Position numbers and translations under genes: made by a program
From: Neiella litorisoli
GTDB taxonomy: Bacteria; Pseudomonadota; Gammaproteobacteria; Enterobacterales; Neiellaceae
DNA: 64,000 nt
Assembly (NCBI RefSeq): GCF_014773395.1
Contig: NZ_JACXAF010000001.1
Span: 310,001 to 374,000 of the forward strand
Direction of reading: 5' to 3'
Notes under the pieces: model-generated
What the model saw: the letters and a program-made list of their open reading frames with translations, nothing else
Told to the model about the DNA's origin: nothing
Database searches by the model: none
Part shown: one piece after another, positions 37,227 through 46,362 of the stretch
Layout of the letters: each line of letters begins with the position of its first letter
Numbering within the stretch: the stretch's first letter is position 1

Positions 37227-39608
37227 GTGAAACTAATCCAACGGGTTAACGTCATTTTAGTGCCAATCATCCTCGGGCTATTAATGCTCGCAGGGGCGCT
37301 TGCCTACTTGTTGTTTATCCGTCACAGCGACACTTTCTTGCAAGAAGCGGTGAAGCAAGATCTGTTGTTTCTCGACGAAGAGATGGCACAAGCCAGCGAA
37401 CAGCAACATGCCGCCGCCCGCGAGATCCTTAACAGTGCCGAGTTGCTGCGTTTTCTCAATGAGTCCAATCTTGATTTTCAGGCGTTTGCCCATGCCACAG
37501 CGGTGCGGCAAGTCCTTCAGCGCGTCACCAACGCCGCCCAATCTTCCATCGAAGTCCAGCTGGTCACCAACCAGTTGAGCATTTTAATCTCGCAAACAAG
37601 CAAGGATGACCCGTTTAGCGAGCCACAGTTGCTCAAGTTTCCGCAGCCGGCTTATCACGACTATTTACTCGAGTTACAACAACCAGAGCCTCGATTAAAC
37701 GAGCGCCAATTTGTCTATCGGGATGACCAATCCACTATTTACCTCGGTTTGCTGATGCCGTTTTCCAGTCATTTATTACTCGAAGATTCAGTCAACATTC
37801 CTGCCGATCGGCATCATGTCCTGCTGTTGCAAACTAAACTGGTCGAATTTGACCGCTTACAACAGAAGCTAGCGCGCCGTTACCAGCTCGCAGCAACCGA
37901 TGTTGTCATTGATCTTGCTCCGCATGCTGTTGCTGCCACACCGCTGGCACAACCTGTGTCATGGCGCCGCAACCAACAAGGCGGGTTTGAAGCAACCCTC
38001 CATCATCCGCAATTTAACCTGTCAGTCACGCTACCCAAGCGGGCCAGAGACGCCATCATGGGCGACATTTTGCTGGGCATCTGCGTGATGATTTTGGTGC
38101 TGACGTTGCTGGCATTTTTAGTCATTCGAGGGCTGATTAATCGGCAAATTATTAAGCCGATTAACAAACTGGTTGGCGAGATCCGGCTGTCACAACAAAA
38201 CAACACCATGACGCTGGAGCACAAATTGGCGTGCGACGAGGTATCCGAGCTCAATAACGCGTATGTCCAGTTGTTAAATGACGTCCACCATCTGGCAACC
38301 AATGATTCGCTGACAGGCCTTGCCAACCGTTACAGTTTTCACTTGTGGCTTGAGCGGCAAGCGCAAAGGGCTGCCAAGACCGGCGAGAAAATGGCGCTGC
38401 TATTTATCGATTTGGATAATTTTAAGCGGGTTAATGACAATTATGGCCACGCCACCGGCGACCGGCTGCTGCAAACATTTAGCGCCAAATTGATCAGCTC
38501 CATTCGCCCCTCAGATGTCGCCGTATCGATGCGCCAGCACGCACTGGCGCGGTTAGCAGGGGATGAGTTTGCCGTGCTGTTGACTCAGGTCAATAACTCG
38601 CAAAGTGCTGAAATTGTTGCCAAACGGATTCTCAAGTTATTCGACAACGGGCTCGAAGTCGACGGTGTGAGCTACAATGTTCAAGCCAGCATCGGCATTG
38701 CCATGATGCCCGAAGATGGCACTCACTCCCAAGACATTCTGAAGCATGCCGACGCCGCCATGTACAAAGCCAAGGCGCTCGGCAAAAACCGCTATCAATT
38801 CTGCACCGAAGACATCGCCAGAGCACTGGATCTGCGCAATCAAATCGAACAAGCATTGGAGCAGGCGCTTGATCATAACGGCTTTCACTTGGTCTTCATG
38901 CCGATATATGACCTCACCATCATGCAGCCAACCGGCGCAGAAGTGCTCATTCGCTGCCCAGCGCTGGCCGAGATGGGTATTTCTCCAGAACAGTTTATTC
39001 CCATCGCCGAAGCCACCGGTCAAATCAAGCGAATTGATTTGTGGGTACTTGAGCGCGCTTTGCAAATACTACAAGAAATGAACGCGGTACCCGCTTTCGA
39101 ACATTTTTATCTGGCCATCAACATTTCAGCCGTTGAACTTCACAACAAGCAGTTCACCCGCCAAGTCAGTGAGTTGCTCTCTAAATATCAAACAAACCCT
39201 GCTCAATTAGAGCTTGAGCTGACCGAAACCAGCCTAGCGAATGATGACCCCGATAGCCTCCACACCCTGACGCAACTCACCGAGTTAGGCTTAACCCTAT
39301 CGTTGGACGATTTCGGCACCGGTTATACCGCGTTTACCCAGCTGGCTTCATATCCAGTGTCAGCCTTGAAAATTGACCGCTCGTTTACTGCGGTGATTGG
39401 CGATCGTTCCGCGACTAAACAACCCATGGTCGACATCATTCTGTCGCTCGCCAAGTTGTATCAACTCGATGTGGTCGCAGAAGGGGTGGAATCACAACAA
39501 CAGTTAGATTACTTGCAACAGCGAGGCTGTCATCGAGCGCAAGGCTATTTCCTCTGCCAGCCGATTGACAAAGACGCGCTGCTGCAAACTCTGAGTACCA
39601 CCGCATAA
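37227..39608 (+). CDS. MbaA-like GGDEF-EAL membrane protein
   Basis: 793 residues, close to V. cholerae MbaA. It starts at GTG 37227. Two membrane helices (about 10-30 and 278-300) enclose a periplasmic domain that would meet the NspS-like protein. A HAMP-like segment leads to a GGDEF domain with AGDEF (about 444), which is degenerate in the first Gly. The EAL domain follows with EVL in place of EAL (AEVLIR), ELELTETSLA and SLDDFGTGYTAF. The EAL catalytic acids seem kept, so phosphodiesterase activity is likely. It would couple polyamine level to c-di-GMP breakdown and biofilm control. Confidence 0.88.
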   Translation: MKLIQRVNVILVPIILGLLMLAGALAYLLFIRHSDTFLQEAVKQDLLFLDEEMAQASEQQHAAAREILNSAELLRFLNESNLDFQAFAHATAVRQVLQRVTNAAQSSIEVQLVTNQLSILISQTSKDDPFSEPQLLKFPQPAYHDYLLELQQPEPRLNERQFVYRDDQSTIYLGLLMPFSSHLLLEDSVNIPADRHHVLLLQTKLVEFDRLQQKLARRYQLAATDVVIDLAPHAVAATPLAQPVSWRRNQQGGFEATLHHPQFNLSVTLPKRARDAIMGDILLGICVMILVLTLLAFLVIRGLINRQIIKPINKLVGEIRLSQQNNTMTLEHKLACDEVSELNNAYVQLLNDVHHLATNDSLTGLANRYSFHLWLERQAQRAAKTGEKMALLFIDLDNFKRVNDNYGHATGDRLLQTFSAKLISSIRPSDVAVSMRQHALARLAGDEFAVLLTQVNNSQSAEIVAKRILKLFDNGLEVDGVSYNVQASIGIAMMPEDGTHSQDILKHADAAMYKAKALGKNRYQFCTEDIARALDLRNQIEQALEQALDHNGFHLVFMPIYDLTIMQPTGAEVLIRCPALAEMGISPEQFIPIAEATGQIKRIDLWVLERALQILQEMNAVPAFEHFYLAINISAVELHNKQFTRQVSELLSKYQTNPAQLELELTETSLANDDPDSLHTLTQLTELGLTLSLDDFGTGYTAFTQLASYPVSALKIDRSFTAVIGDRSATKQPMVDIILSLAKLYQLDVVAEGVESQQQLDYLQQRGCHRAQGYFLCQPIDKDALLQTLSTTA

Positions 39609-39634
39609 AAAAGCCCGACGGTTGGTTGCCGGGC
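39607..39634. terminator. Intrinsic terminator between MbaA-like and GH30 genes
   Basis: GCCCG-rich hairpin (39613-39634) with an A-run on the left, so a T-run on the minus strand after the GH30 gene. It may also stop the convergent MbaA-like transcript. Confidence 0.75.
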
Positions 39635-39666
39635 AAAACTTACAGCGATACAAATTGGGGGCGCTG

Positions 39667-41361
39667 TTAAAGTTGCACTCGCACGGTCTGCACAGCATTG
39701 GCATCAATGGTGATGTTGGCCATCTGCTCGCCAATTTTTAACGCGTAATCAATTGGCTTTTTAGTGGTATTCAGCAACTGCACGCTCAGCAAGTTGTCGG
39801 CAGAGAGGGTCGCGCTGGTATGCAAGTCATCGTCACCCAACTGGCCACGGTCGATGCTGGTTTGAACCGCCACATCGCCCGGACGAATGGTGCGGCTAAA
39901 CTGGCTTAACACATGGAACACTGGCGTGTAGTAAATCTCACCGGTGTTGGTGTCGATCATGATCGGTGCGCCACAGAAGTTGCCGACATGGTTCGGGCCA
40001 CCGTTGTGGTCAAGCACAATGTTCCAGTCAACCCAGCCTTCCATCCAGTGATCGAGACTAACGATAATGTTGCGGGCATAGCGGTGGACCGGTGTGTAAA
40101 TGGGGTGATCTTCAGCATTCGGCGCCCATTCAGCGGAATACGCCCAGTCAGTGGCGGTGTCGTTCCACCAGAATGCATCGTTGCCGAACCAGTCACTTTC
40201 TTGGAAGTTTTCCGGATCGGAGACACCACCCGGCGCAGGCTTGCCCAAGTCATCAATGGTCGCTTCGGTGTTGATGATGCCGTAGCCTGGGAATTTAGTC
40301 GCCACCCGCTCCAACGCATCTTCATAAACCTTGTAAGTGCTGCTGTACCAGTGAACGGCGGTGCCATAGACATATTGCGCGGTATCTGGATCGCCCAGAA
40401 TGGTATCGGTCCAGTCTTCGAGGTGATCGCGGTTCTGGTCGTAAATCAACACATTGACATCTTTGTGGCTACTTGCCGCCAGTGTTGGGCCAAGGTGAGC
40501 TTTAATAAAGTCGCGCTGGGTTTCTGGGGTAAAGTGCATGCTTTCCCACTGGCCACTGTTGCCCGCCGGCTCATTCACTGGGGTGAGCGCCCAAATATCC
40601 ACACCTTCGGCTTGGTATGCATCAAGATACTTCAGCAGGTAATCGGTATAGGTGCTGACGTACTCAGGCTTTAATTCGCCGCCTGTGCCTTGATAGCCAT
40701 TTTCTGGCGTTGGCCGGATATACCAAGTATCGATGTCTTTCATCCACGAAGGTGCGGTCCAAGCCGAAGAAATGATCCGTAAATCGGAATCGTCCTGCTT
40801 GGCTTTAATCGCCAAAGCTTCATGGATCATCGGCAGCACATCAAAGCTTTCATCTTTGATGTTGGGATATTTGGCTTTGCTAAAGCCGTTTTTGTCCTCT
40901 TCGATGGAGAAGTGCTTGAGGCTGACATCGCCTGCAACATCGGCATAGGACCACTGACCTTCAACCGAGAAATCGGTGGCTCCGATTGGCGTTCGGGTCA
41001 GGCTAAAGTTAGCGCCCTCAGCGCCATAGACATTATTCATCACCTCGGCGCGAACTTCCGGCTCTAAGTGGGCCAGTATAAACGCCGATGACTCAGTAAA
41101 CGAGGAGCCAATACCAACAATGGTTTGCTTTTTGATATCCGGGCTAATGGTGATCACGGCTTGCGCTTGTTGCGCCTGATCGACAAAAGCAACATTCGGT
41201 TTAAGCGCCTGCACATCACCGGCTTCATTGGTGACGATAATTTCACTGGTCTTGGTCAATGCATAATCATTGCTCGTCGTTTGACTGCAGGCACTGAGCA
41301 GACCAACAGTCAGAGCAGCAGAAATGGCAGCGACAAGCTTCTTGGGGGCAACTGTTTTCAC
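39667..41361 (-). CDS. GH30 beta-glucanase lipoprotein
   Basis: 564 residues. Lipoprotein signal with lipobox LLSAC. GH30 (beta/alpha)8 barrel with family blocks GIGSSFTESSAFIL, SAWTAPSWMKD, acid/base Glu in TPVNEPAG and nucleophile Glu in INTEATIDD, then a C-terminal beta-domain (about 470-564). The family includes glucosylceramidases and endo-beta-1,6-glucanases. In a laminarin-type locus, cutting beta-1,6 branches is the likely job, but this is inference. No LacI-type operator upstream. A GTTCGA / TCGAAC inverted repeat lies about 105-130 bases upstream. Confidence 0.9.
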   Translation of the reverse strand: MKTVAPKKLVAAISAALTVGLLSACSQTTSNDYALTKTSEIIVTNEAGDVQALKPNVAFVDQAQQAQAVITISPDIKKQTIVGIGSSFTESSAFILAHLEPEVRAEVMNNVYGAEGANFSLTRTPIGATDFSVEGQWSYADVAGDVSLKHFSIEEDKNGFSKAKYPNIKDESFDVLPMIHEALAIKAKQDDSDLRIISSAWTAPSWMKDIDTWYIRPTPENGYQGTGGELKPEYVSTYTDYLLKYLDAYQAEGVDIWALTPVNEPAGNSGQWESMHFTPETQRDFIKAHLGPTLAASSHKDVNVLIYDQNRDHLEDWTDTILGDPDTAQYVYGTAVHWYSSTYKVYEDALERVATKFPGYGIINTEATIDDLGKPAPGGVSDPENFQESDWFGNDAFWWNDTATDWAYSAEWAPNAEDHPIYTPVHRYARNIIVSLDHWMEGWVDWNIVLDHNGGPNHVGNFCGAPIMIDTNTGEIYYTPVFHVLSQFSRTIRPGDVAVQTSIDRGQLGDDDLHTSATLSADNLLSVQLLNTTKKPIDYALKIGEQMANITIDANAVQTVRVQL

Positions 41362-41466
41362 AATTCGTCCTCTACATTGGGATAAGTCATGGGATTCGTT
41401 GCGGCCAATAGTGGCGACAACTGAAATAATGGTCGTCTGAGTACGAGTCGGGTAGCCAAATTGCGG

Positions 41467-41493
41467 GTTCGATTGTTTGTCGTACAGTCGAAC
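41467..41493. promoter_or_regulatory. Spaced inverted repeat upstream of the GH30 gene
   Basis: GTTCGA (41467-41472) and TCGAAC (41488-41493), 15 bases apart, upstream of the GH30 gene. A possible regulator site, for instance for the nearby AraC-type protein; speculative. Confidence 0.3.
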
Positions 41494-41606
41494 ACCCCTT
41501 ATCTGACAAGGGCTACAGCAAGATTTGCTACTTTTTCAGTTCGTGATCTTGATCGCGAGCAGGGGGCAATATCATCACCGCAAAACAAGTTGGTTTGAGA
41601 GTAACG

Positions 41607-41635
41607 AAGGCGCCAGAACCAGCTTCTGGCGCCTT
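41607..41635. terminator. Hairpin after the MFS gene
   Basis: Perfect 12-bp stem AAGGCGCCAGAA / TTCTGGCGCCTT with loop CCAGC, 22 bases downstream of the MFS stop. Short T-runs flank it; probably a terminator separating the MFS and GH30 transcripts. Confidence 0.7.
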
Positions 41636-41657
41636 GAGATGAGTGAATTGAGGCGAG

Positions 41658-42956
41658 TTAGTTTTTCGGTTTCAGTGGCTCAATCTTCGGACACAGTAGC
41701 CATATCGCCAACAGCGCAGTGATCGCCAAACCTGCGCCAAAGATAAAGGCGGGGGCAAAGTTACCACCGGCGGTAATCGCCGGAATAATAAAGGTCACGC
41801 CCGCTGCGGCAAACTTAGCCGCCATGCCAGCAAAGCCCGCTAACGTACCCACGGTTTTGCCGCCAAACATATCGGCCGGCAAGGTTTGCACGCTGCTAAT
41901 GGCAATCTGAAAGCCAAACAACACGCCCGCCATGATCAGCACCGCAACCAAAGGCGATGCTGGTTTTGCCAGTGCCAACAAACACGCCAGCATGATCAGA
42001 CCGCCAAAGGTGATCACCAACTTGCGTACGGCATTGACGCTCCAATCGCGCTTCATCAAGCTTTGCGAGACAAAGCCGCCGAACAGGGCGCCAACCATAG
42101 CGCCAACAAATGGCACCCAGCCAAAGCGAGCAATTTCGCCAACATCCATACCAAAACTGGTGCTGAGGTAAATGGGGATCCACACTACAAACAGCCACCA
42201 AATGGGGTCAATCGCTGCCGAGGCAATGATCACGCCCCAGCTTTGTTTACGGCTAAGCAGCTCGGCAGTAGAAGGGTTGTAAGCATCAACCGGCTTATCT
42301 TGCGGATCACTGCTCGATAACTGGCCCGAGAGAATAAACTCACGCTCCTCTTTGGTGATCCACGGGTGTTTTTCCGGCGGCGCTTTGACCAAGACCAGCC
42401 AAGGCACCAGCCACAAAAAGCCAATCAGACCGACCACAATAAAGATCATTTGCCAGCTCATGACGAGCGCCAAATAACCAATAATAGGGATCGACACCAA
42501 GCCACCGAGCGACGCACCGGCATTAAAGATGCCCTGTGCCAATGCGCGCTGCTTGGCCGGAAACCACTCCGCATTGCCTTTTGCTGCGCCAGGCCAGTTA
42601 CCGGCTTCGGCAACCCCGAGCACAACCCGCAGAATGCTGAATGAGGTGACGCCTTTGGCAAAGGCATGCAGGACAGTGGCTAACGACCAAAAACCAATGG
42701 ATAAAGCAAAGCCGATACGGGTACCAACCCAATCGAGAATTTTGCCGAAAATCGCTTGGCCAAAGGCGTAAGCCAAAATGAAGATGGTGCTAATCAGACC
42801 ATAGATCTCATTGCGCTCATCAATGCTTTTGTCGGGATACAAATCGGCAGCAATGGTTGGCCACAACACCGCCAACGTTTGCCTATCGATATAGTTGATG
42901 ACAGCGGCTACGGCGATAAGGCCGACCACCCACCAGCGTAATCCTTTCATTTTCAT
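41658..42956 (-). CDS. MFS transporter, ACS (ExuT-like) family
   Basis: 432 residues, 12 predicted helices. The ACS-family start INYIDRQTLAVLWPTI and the block VVLGVAEAGNWPGAAKGNAEWFP are typical of hexuronate and other organic-anion symporters. It lies between the GH30 gene and the AraC-type regulator, so it may take up a sugar or sugar acid from the same glycan. A beta-glucan alone would give no uronic acid, so the substrate is unclear. Confidence 0.85.
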   Translation of the reverse strand: MKMKGLRWWVVGLIAVAAVINYIDRQTLAVLWPTIAADLYPDKSIDERNEIYGLISTIFILAYAFGQAIFGKILDWVGTRIGFALSIGFWSLATVLHAFAKGVTSFSILRVVLGVAEAGNWPGAAKGNAEWFPAKQRALAQGIFNAGASLGGLVSIPIIGYLALVMSWQMIFIVVGLIGFLWLVPWLVLVKAPPEKHPWITKEEREFILSGQLSSSDPQDKPVDAYNPSTAELLSRKQSWGVIIASAAIDPIWWLFVVWIPIYLSTSFGMDVGEIARFGWVPFVGAMVGALFGGFVSQSLMKRDWSVNAVRKLVITFGGLIMLACLLALAKPASPLVAVLIMAGVLFGFQIAISSVQTLPADMFGGKTVGTLAGFAGMAAKFAAAGVTFIIPAITAGGNFAPAFIFGAGLAITALLAIWLLCPKIEPLKPKN

Positions 42957-43200
42957 TTATTTTCTCGCTTATATGTTTGATTTAATGCCATCCCAACAGC
43001 ACATGGGTATGGCTCTCTCCAGTTTTATAATTTGCGAGTGATTTGGTTGTGGGGGAGCTTGGTTCGCTCTATGTCTTACTCAAGCCCGCCACCCTAAAAT
43101 ATACAAACAGCGGCGTTTACAACAGTTTTTTCTGCGGCGGATCGCGATTGCTTTTGAAAGCTTGGAATCGCCAATAAACATCAAGTACCATCTCCAGCCA

Positions 43201-44370
43201 ATGGATAAAGTCCTTTTCAATTTACACGATCTGACCCTAGCGATGACGGCGCTGCTGTGCGCGGTATTGGCGGGTTTGTTTTATTTGGCACAACGCCAAA
43301 AACACCCCAGCACGCCCTTTCTGGTCGGTTTTTTGTTGGCTCATACGCTGATTGCTTGGCATGAACTGAGCTACTACGGCCTGCAGTTTCGCTACACCAT
43401 TCTTGACGCTTCCAGCAATTTGTTTTTTATCGGTAGCTTTGGCTATTTAGTCGATGGTGTATTGCTGTTTTTGTTCGCCAAAACGCTGATCTATCGCGAC
43501 TTCAATGTCGGTAAGGCGCAGCTGTTACACGCCTTGCCGTTGCTTGCTTACCTCATCTACATGATGGCGGTGTATTACGGCCAAAGCGCCGCCGCCAAGC
43601 AGACCATGATTCAACACTTTAGCCTGACCACGTCATGGCATTACGTGGTGCTCGATTTGCTGATCAAACTCGGCCGAGTCGCTTACGCCGTGGGCTGCTT
43701 GGTGCTGATCGCCCGCTACCGCGAGCAACAAAAAGAAACCAAGGCCGATTTAACGGCGGTCAATTTAACGTGGCTGCATACTCTGGTAGTTGGCTTTGTG
43801 GTGGTGTTTGCTGGCGATTCGGTGTTGGCGGCAGTGAAGATCTTCAACCTGTTTGAACCCATCGAAATTAGCGTGCTTAGCGACATTGGCGTGTCGATCT
43901 ACCACCTGACTTTTGTCCTGCTATTGGCGCTGCTCACTTACACCATTGCGCGCGGCCCTTGGGTTGAACAAATTCAACTGCCAGAAACTGAGGCGGCGAG
44001 CCATCAGCCAGAAGTCGGCAATGAAAAGAGTGGCGAGGTGGAGCGGATCAAGCACTACATGCGCACCGAGCAACCTTACTTGGACTCAGAAATCACCATC
44101 GACAGTCTGGCAACGGCATTGGCGATTAGCCCGAAAGTGCTGTCAGTGACGTTGAATCACCACTTCCAAATGAATTTTTACGAGTTCATTAATCACTATC
44201 GCATTGAGGACGCTAAGCGCACCTTGGTTGAACAACCGAATAAGGCCATCACCGATATTTTTTATGAAGTTGGCTTTAACAGTAAGTCGGTGTTCTACAG
44301 CTTTTTCCGCAAAAGCGAGGGCATGACGCCATCGGCCTATCGCAAAAAGCAGTTGTCGGCCGATCGTTAA
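43201..44370 (+). CDS. Membrane-bound AraC-family regulator
   Basis: About 389 residues from ATG 43201; an in-frame TTG at 43162 is an alternative, and neither start has a strong ribosome site. Six or seven hydrophobic helices fill the first 240 residues. A C-terminal AraC double helix-turn-helix follows (ITIDSLATALAISPKVLSVTL and VGFNSKSVFYSFFRKSEGMTPSAYRKK). Such proteins sense a ligand in the membrane or periplasm and activate nearby genes. Divergent from the MFS gene and 143 bases upstream of the second GH16 gene, so both are candidate targets. Confidence 0.85.
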   Translation: MDKVLFNLHDLTLAMTALLCAVLAGLFYLAQRQKHPSTPFLVGFLLAHTLIAWHELSYYGLQFRYTILDASSNLFFIGSFGYLVDGVLLFLFAKTLIYRDFNVGKAQLLHALPLLAYLIYMMAVYYGQSAAAKQTMIQHFSLTTSWHYVVLDLLIKLGRVAYAVGCLVLIARYREQQKETKADLTAVNLTWLHTLVVGFVVVFAGDSVLAAVKIFNLFEPIEISVLSDIGVSIYHLTFVLLLALLTYTIARGPWVEQIQLPETEAASHQPEVGNEKSGEVERIKHYMRTEQPYLDSEITIDSLATALAISPKVLSVTLNHHFQMNFYEFINHYRIEDAKRTLVEQPNKAITDIFYEVGFNSKSVFYSFFRKSEGMTPSAYRKKQLSADR

Positions 44371-44513
44371 AATCGGCCAGATCAGCAGACCTAGCTCACA
44401 GTTTTCCTCAAGTTCGGCTTAAAAACCTGTAAACAGACGCCGAGAAACCGGCGAAAACCTAGTATTTGCGCAACTTTTCCCGGTAACAACGAAATCAACA
44501 TCCTGGAGTTTGT

Positions 44514-45374
44514 ATGAAGCAACTACTTTCTTTGGCGCTTATCCCCACCGCCATTTTCGCCGCCAATGTCTGTGCCGCTGAGGCCAGCCAAGCCACCAGC
44601 AGCGATCAGCAAGTCGAATGGAAAGTGGATTTTTTTGATGACTTTGACCGCTTTGATCCGGCCAACTGGCAGGACCAAATCCTCTGGGTTAACAATGAAG
44701 ATCAGTGTTACGTTCGCGACGGCGCCCACAATACCCGCGAAGTGAGCAATGGCACGTTGAAGCTCCGCGTTGTCGATTTAGGCGTGAAACAGCCTTGCGA
44801 CAATATGAGCAAAGATGGCAAACAGCACCCAGACACACAATATGTCGCGGGTCGCATTGCGTCGAAAAACCTGAAAGAGTTTGTTGGCGGCAAGTGGACT
44901 GCACGACTGCGGGTGCCAAACAGTGGCCAGAACGGTATGTTCCCAGCATGGTGGTTACTTGGCGCACAGAACAATGAGCCGCCGGTGCAAGAAGCTGACG
45001 AGACGGTGTGCTGGCCAATGGTTGGCTCTGGTGAGTTGGACATTTTTGAGCACCACAGCGACGGTGGCCCAAATCACTACGCGGCCCGCACCATCAAGAG
45101 CTTAGGTCACTGTGATGGTGGAGATTGGCAGGCTCAAATGTTGGTGCAAGAGTCGAATTTGGACGAGTTCCATGATTATTCGGTTGAGTGGCTTGGCGGC
45201 GATATTATCTTCCGTCTCGATGACGTGGAAGTGTATCGCCTCAAAGGTGAAGCCAGCGCTCTGCCGGAGCCGTTCTTTGCCATTCTTAATTTTGCCAAAA
45301 TCAACGATGGCAAAATGAACGTGCCCTACTGGGAGATGGAAGTCGACTGGGTGAAGCACGAATACTTGCCGTAA
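44514..45374 (+). CDS. Secreted GH16 beta-glucanase
   Basis: 286 residues. Signal peptide cleaved near NVCAAEA, no lipobox, so secreted or periplasmic. Single GH16 domain with catalytic GELDIFEHH: Glu174, Asp176, Glu179. FPAWWLLGAQ and VEWLGGDIIFRLDDVEV are further family blocks. Smaller than the GH16 lipoprotein at 30793 and without extra modules, so the two probably work at different places or on different chain lengths. ATG preceded by CTGGAG. Confidence 0.92.
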   Translation: MKQLLSLALIPTAIFAANVCAAEASQATSSDQQVEWKVDFFDDFDRFDPANWQDQILWVNNEDQCYVRDGAHNTREVSNGTLKLRVVDLGVKQPCDNMSKDGKQHPDTQYVAGRIASKNLKEFVGGKWTARLRVPNSGQNGMFPAWWLLGAQNNEPPVQEADETVCWPMVGSGELDIFEHHSDGGPNHYAARTIKSLGHCDGGDWQAQMLVQESNLDEFHDYSVEWLGGDIIFRLDDVEVYRLKGEASALPEPFFAILNFAKINDGKMNVPYWEMEVDWVKHEYLP

Positions 45375-45411
45375 GAGCGGCGAAACCAAACAGCCCACGG
45401 AGTTTCAAAGA

Positions 45412-45515
45412 GGTAGTAAGTTTCAGCGAAGTCGTGCTTCAACAAGCAGGGATGCTTGTTGCAGAGCGTTCCATGGATGGACTTGAGCGTCACTACTTCG
45501 CTGAAACTTGCTGCC
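45412..45515 (+). repeat. Structured dispersed element, subtype A, copy 1
   Basis: Outer arms 45412-45436 and 45491-45515 pair over 25 positions; of three differences, two are G-U on this strand. Inner hairpin CAACAAGC-AGGGAT-GCTTGTTG at 45440-45461. Core CAGAGCGTTCCATGGATGGA then CTTGAGCGTC is a diverged form of the core in other elements. A second copy of this subtype ends the right-hand tract (49292-49395). Confidence 0.75.
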
Positions 45516-45554
45516 GATTACATGCCGAAATAAAGAAAGTCAGGAGTCGGTAAC

Positions 45555-45664
45555 GCAAGAGGAGCAATAGTTCCTTTAGCAAGACGCCGTAAAATCTTCC
45601 ATGATGGCTCTACTGCCGCATCCCTGCGGCAGAAGCTTGCTGCAGAAACTATTACTCCCCTTAC
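45555..45664 (-). repeat. Structured dispersed element, subtype B, copy 1
   Basis: Arms 45555-45583 and 45636-45664 pair over 29 positions. Read on the minus strand it has inner hairpin CTGCCGCA-GGGA-TGCGGCAG and core GAGCCATCATGGAAGATTTT then ACGGCGTC, nearly the same core as copies 1 and 2 at 9.4 and 21.6 kb. Other copies of this subtype: 45945-46054, 48753-48862, 49069-49178. Confidence 0.75.
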
Positions 45665-45691
45665 TTCAGTCCGGCGTTAACTCCGTACCTA

Positions 45692-45878
45692 GATTGGTGG
45701 AGCACTCAGTTTGAACGAAAACCTTCCGCAGCAGGGAAGCTGCGGCAGAGTCTACAGGGGACAACTTTATAAAGTTGTCGCGTAGGCAGGAAGCCGGAGC
45801 GGGGCTTTGCAAAGGGCAGGAGCCCGTCAGCAAAGTATTCACGACGTGTCTGAGTTTGAACTGAGCGCTTCACCAATC
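45692..45878 (+). repeat. Structured dispersed element, subtype C, with 73-base insert
   Basis: Arms 45692-45715 and 45855-45878 pair over 24 positions. Inner hairpin CCGCAGC-AGGGAA-GCTGCGG. The core TCTACAGGG / AAGTATTCACG is split by 73 bases that begin with a perfect palindrome GACAACTTTATAAAGTTGTC. The copy at 46082-46268 has the same insert (46150-46222); the copy at 48890-49003 lacks it. Confidence 0.75.
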
Positions 45879-46346
45879 GGCAATGCTTCGCTGAAACTTG
45901 CTGCCGATTACATGCCGAAATAAAGAAAGTCAGGAGTCGGTAACGCAAGAGGAGCAATAGTTCCTTTAGCAAGACGCCGTAAAATCTTCCATGATGGCTC
46001 TACTGCCGCATCCCTGCGGCAGAAGCTTGCTGCAGAAACTATCGCACCTCTTACTTCAGTCCGGCGTTAACTCCATACCTAGATTGGTGGAGCACTCAGT
46101 TTGAACGAAGACCTTCCGCAGCAGGGAAGCTGCGGCAGAGTCTACAGGGGACAACTTTATAAAGTTGTCGCGTAGGCAGGAAGCCGGAGCGGGGCTTTGC
46201 AAAGGGCAGGAGCCCGTCAGCAAAGTATTCACGACGTGTCTGAGTTTGAACTGAGTGCTTCACCAATCGGCAATGCTTCACTGAAATTTGCTGCCGATTA
46301 CATACCGAAGATAAAAAGCTAGAAGTTGATAACCCAACTTCTCCGG

Positions 46347-46362
46347 TGTTTCATGTGAAACA
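46347..46362. promoter_or_regulatory. parS-like 16-mer
   Basis: TGTTTCATGTGAAACA differs at one position from the ParB-binding parS consensus TGTTNCACGTGAAACA. It abuts the stop codon of the STAS-like gene and the end of the repeat tract. It may be a real ParB site or a chance inverted repeat; no parAB genes are in the window. Confidence 0.4.

Larger units (their letters stand above)
45496..46320 (+). repeat. 390-bp tandem repeat, two full copies plus a partial third
   Basis: Copy 1 45496-45885, copy 2 45886-46275, partial copy 3 from 46276. The period is exactly 390 and the copies are nearly identical. Each unit contains one subtype-B element on the minus strand (45555-45664; 45945-46054) and one subtype-C element on the plus strand (45692-45878; 46082-46268). 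Both C elements here carry a 73-base insert. The short frames inside are repeated too and have no credible coding character. Confidence 0.85.

Noticed and set aside
39913-40674. 253-residue frame on the plus strand inside the GH30 gene
   Set aside because: Antisense shadow of a convincing GH30 coding frame with catalytic motifs; no ribosome site or family.
41465-41495. tRNA T-arm-like GGTTCGA near 41467
   Set aside because: No cloverleaf can be built around it; it is half of a short inverted repeat. No tRNA was found anywhere in the window.
45496-46320. Small open frames inside the repeat tracts (for example 45706-45972, 46096-46281, 48872-49084, 49188-49400)
   Set aside because: They translate palindromic repeats, occur in each copy, lack ribosome sites and resemble no protein family.
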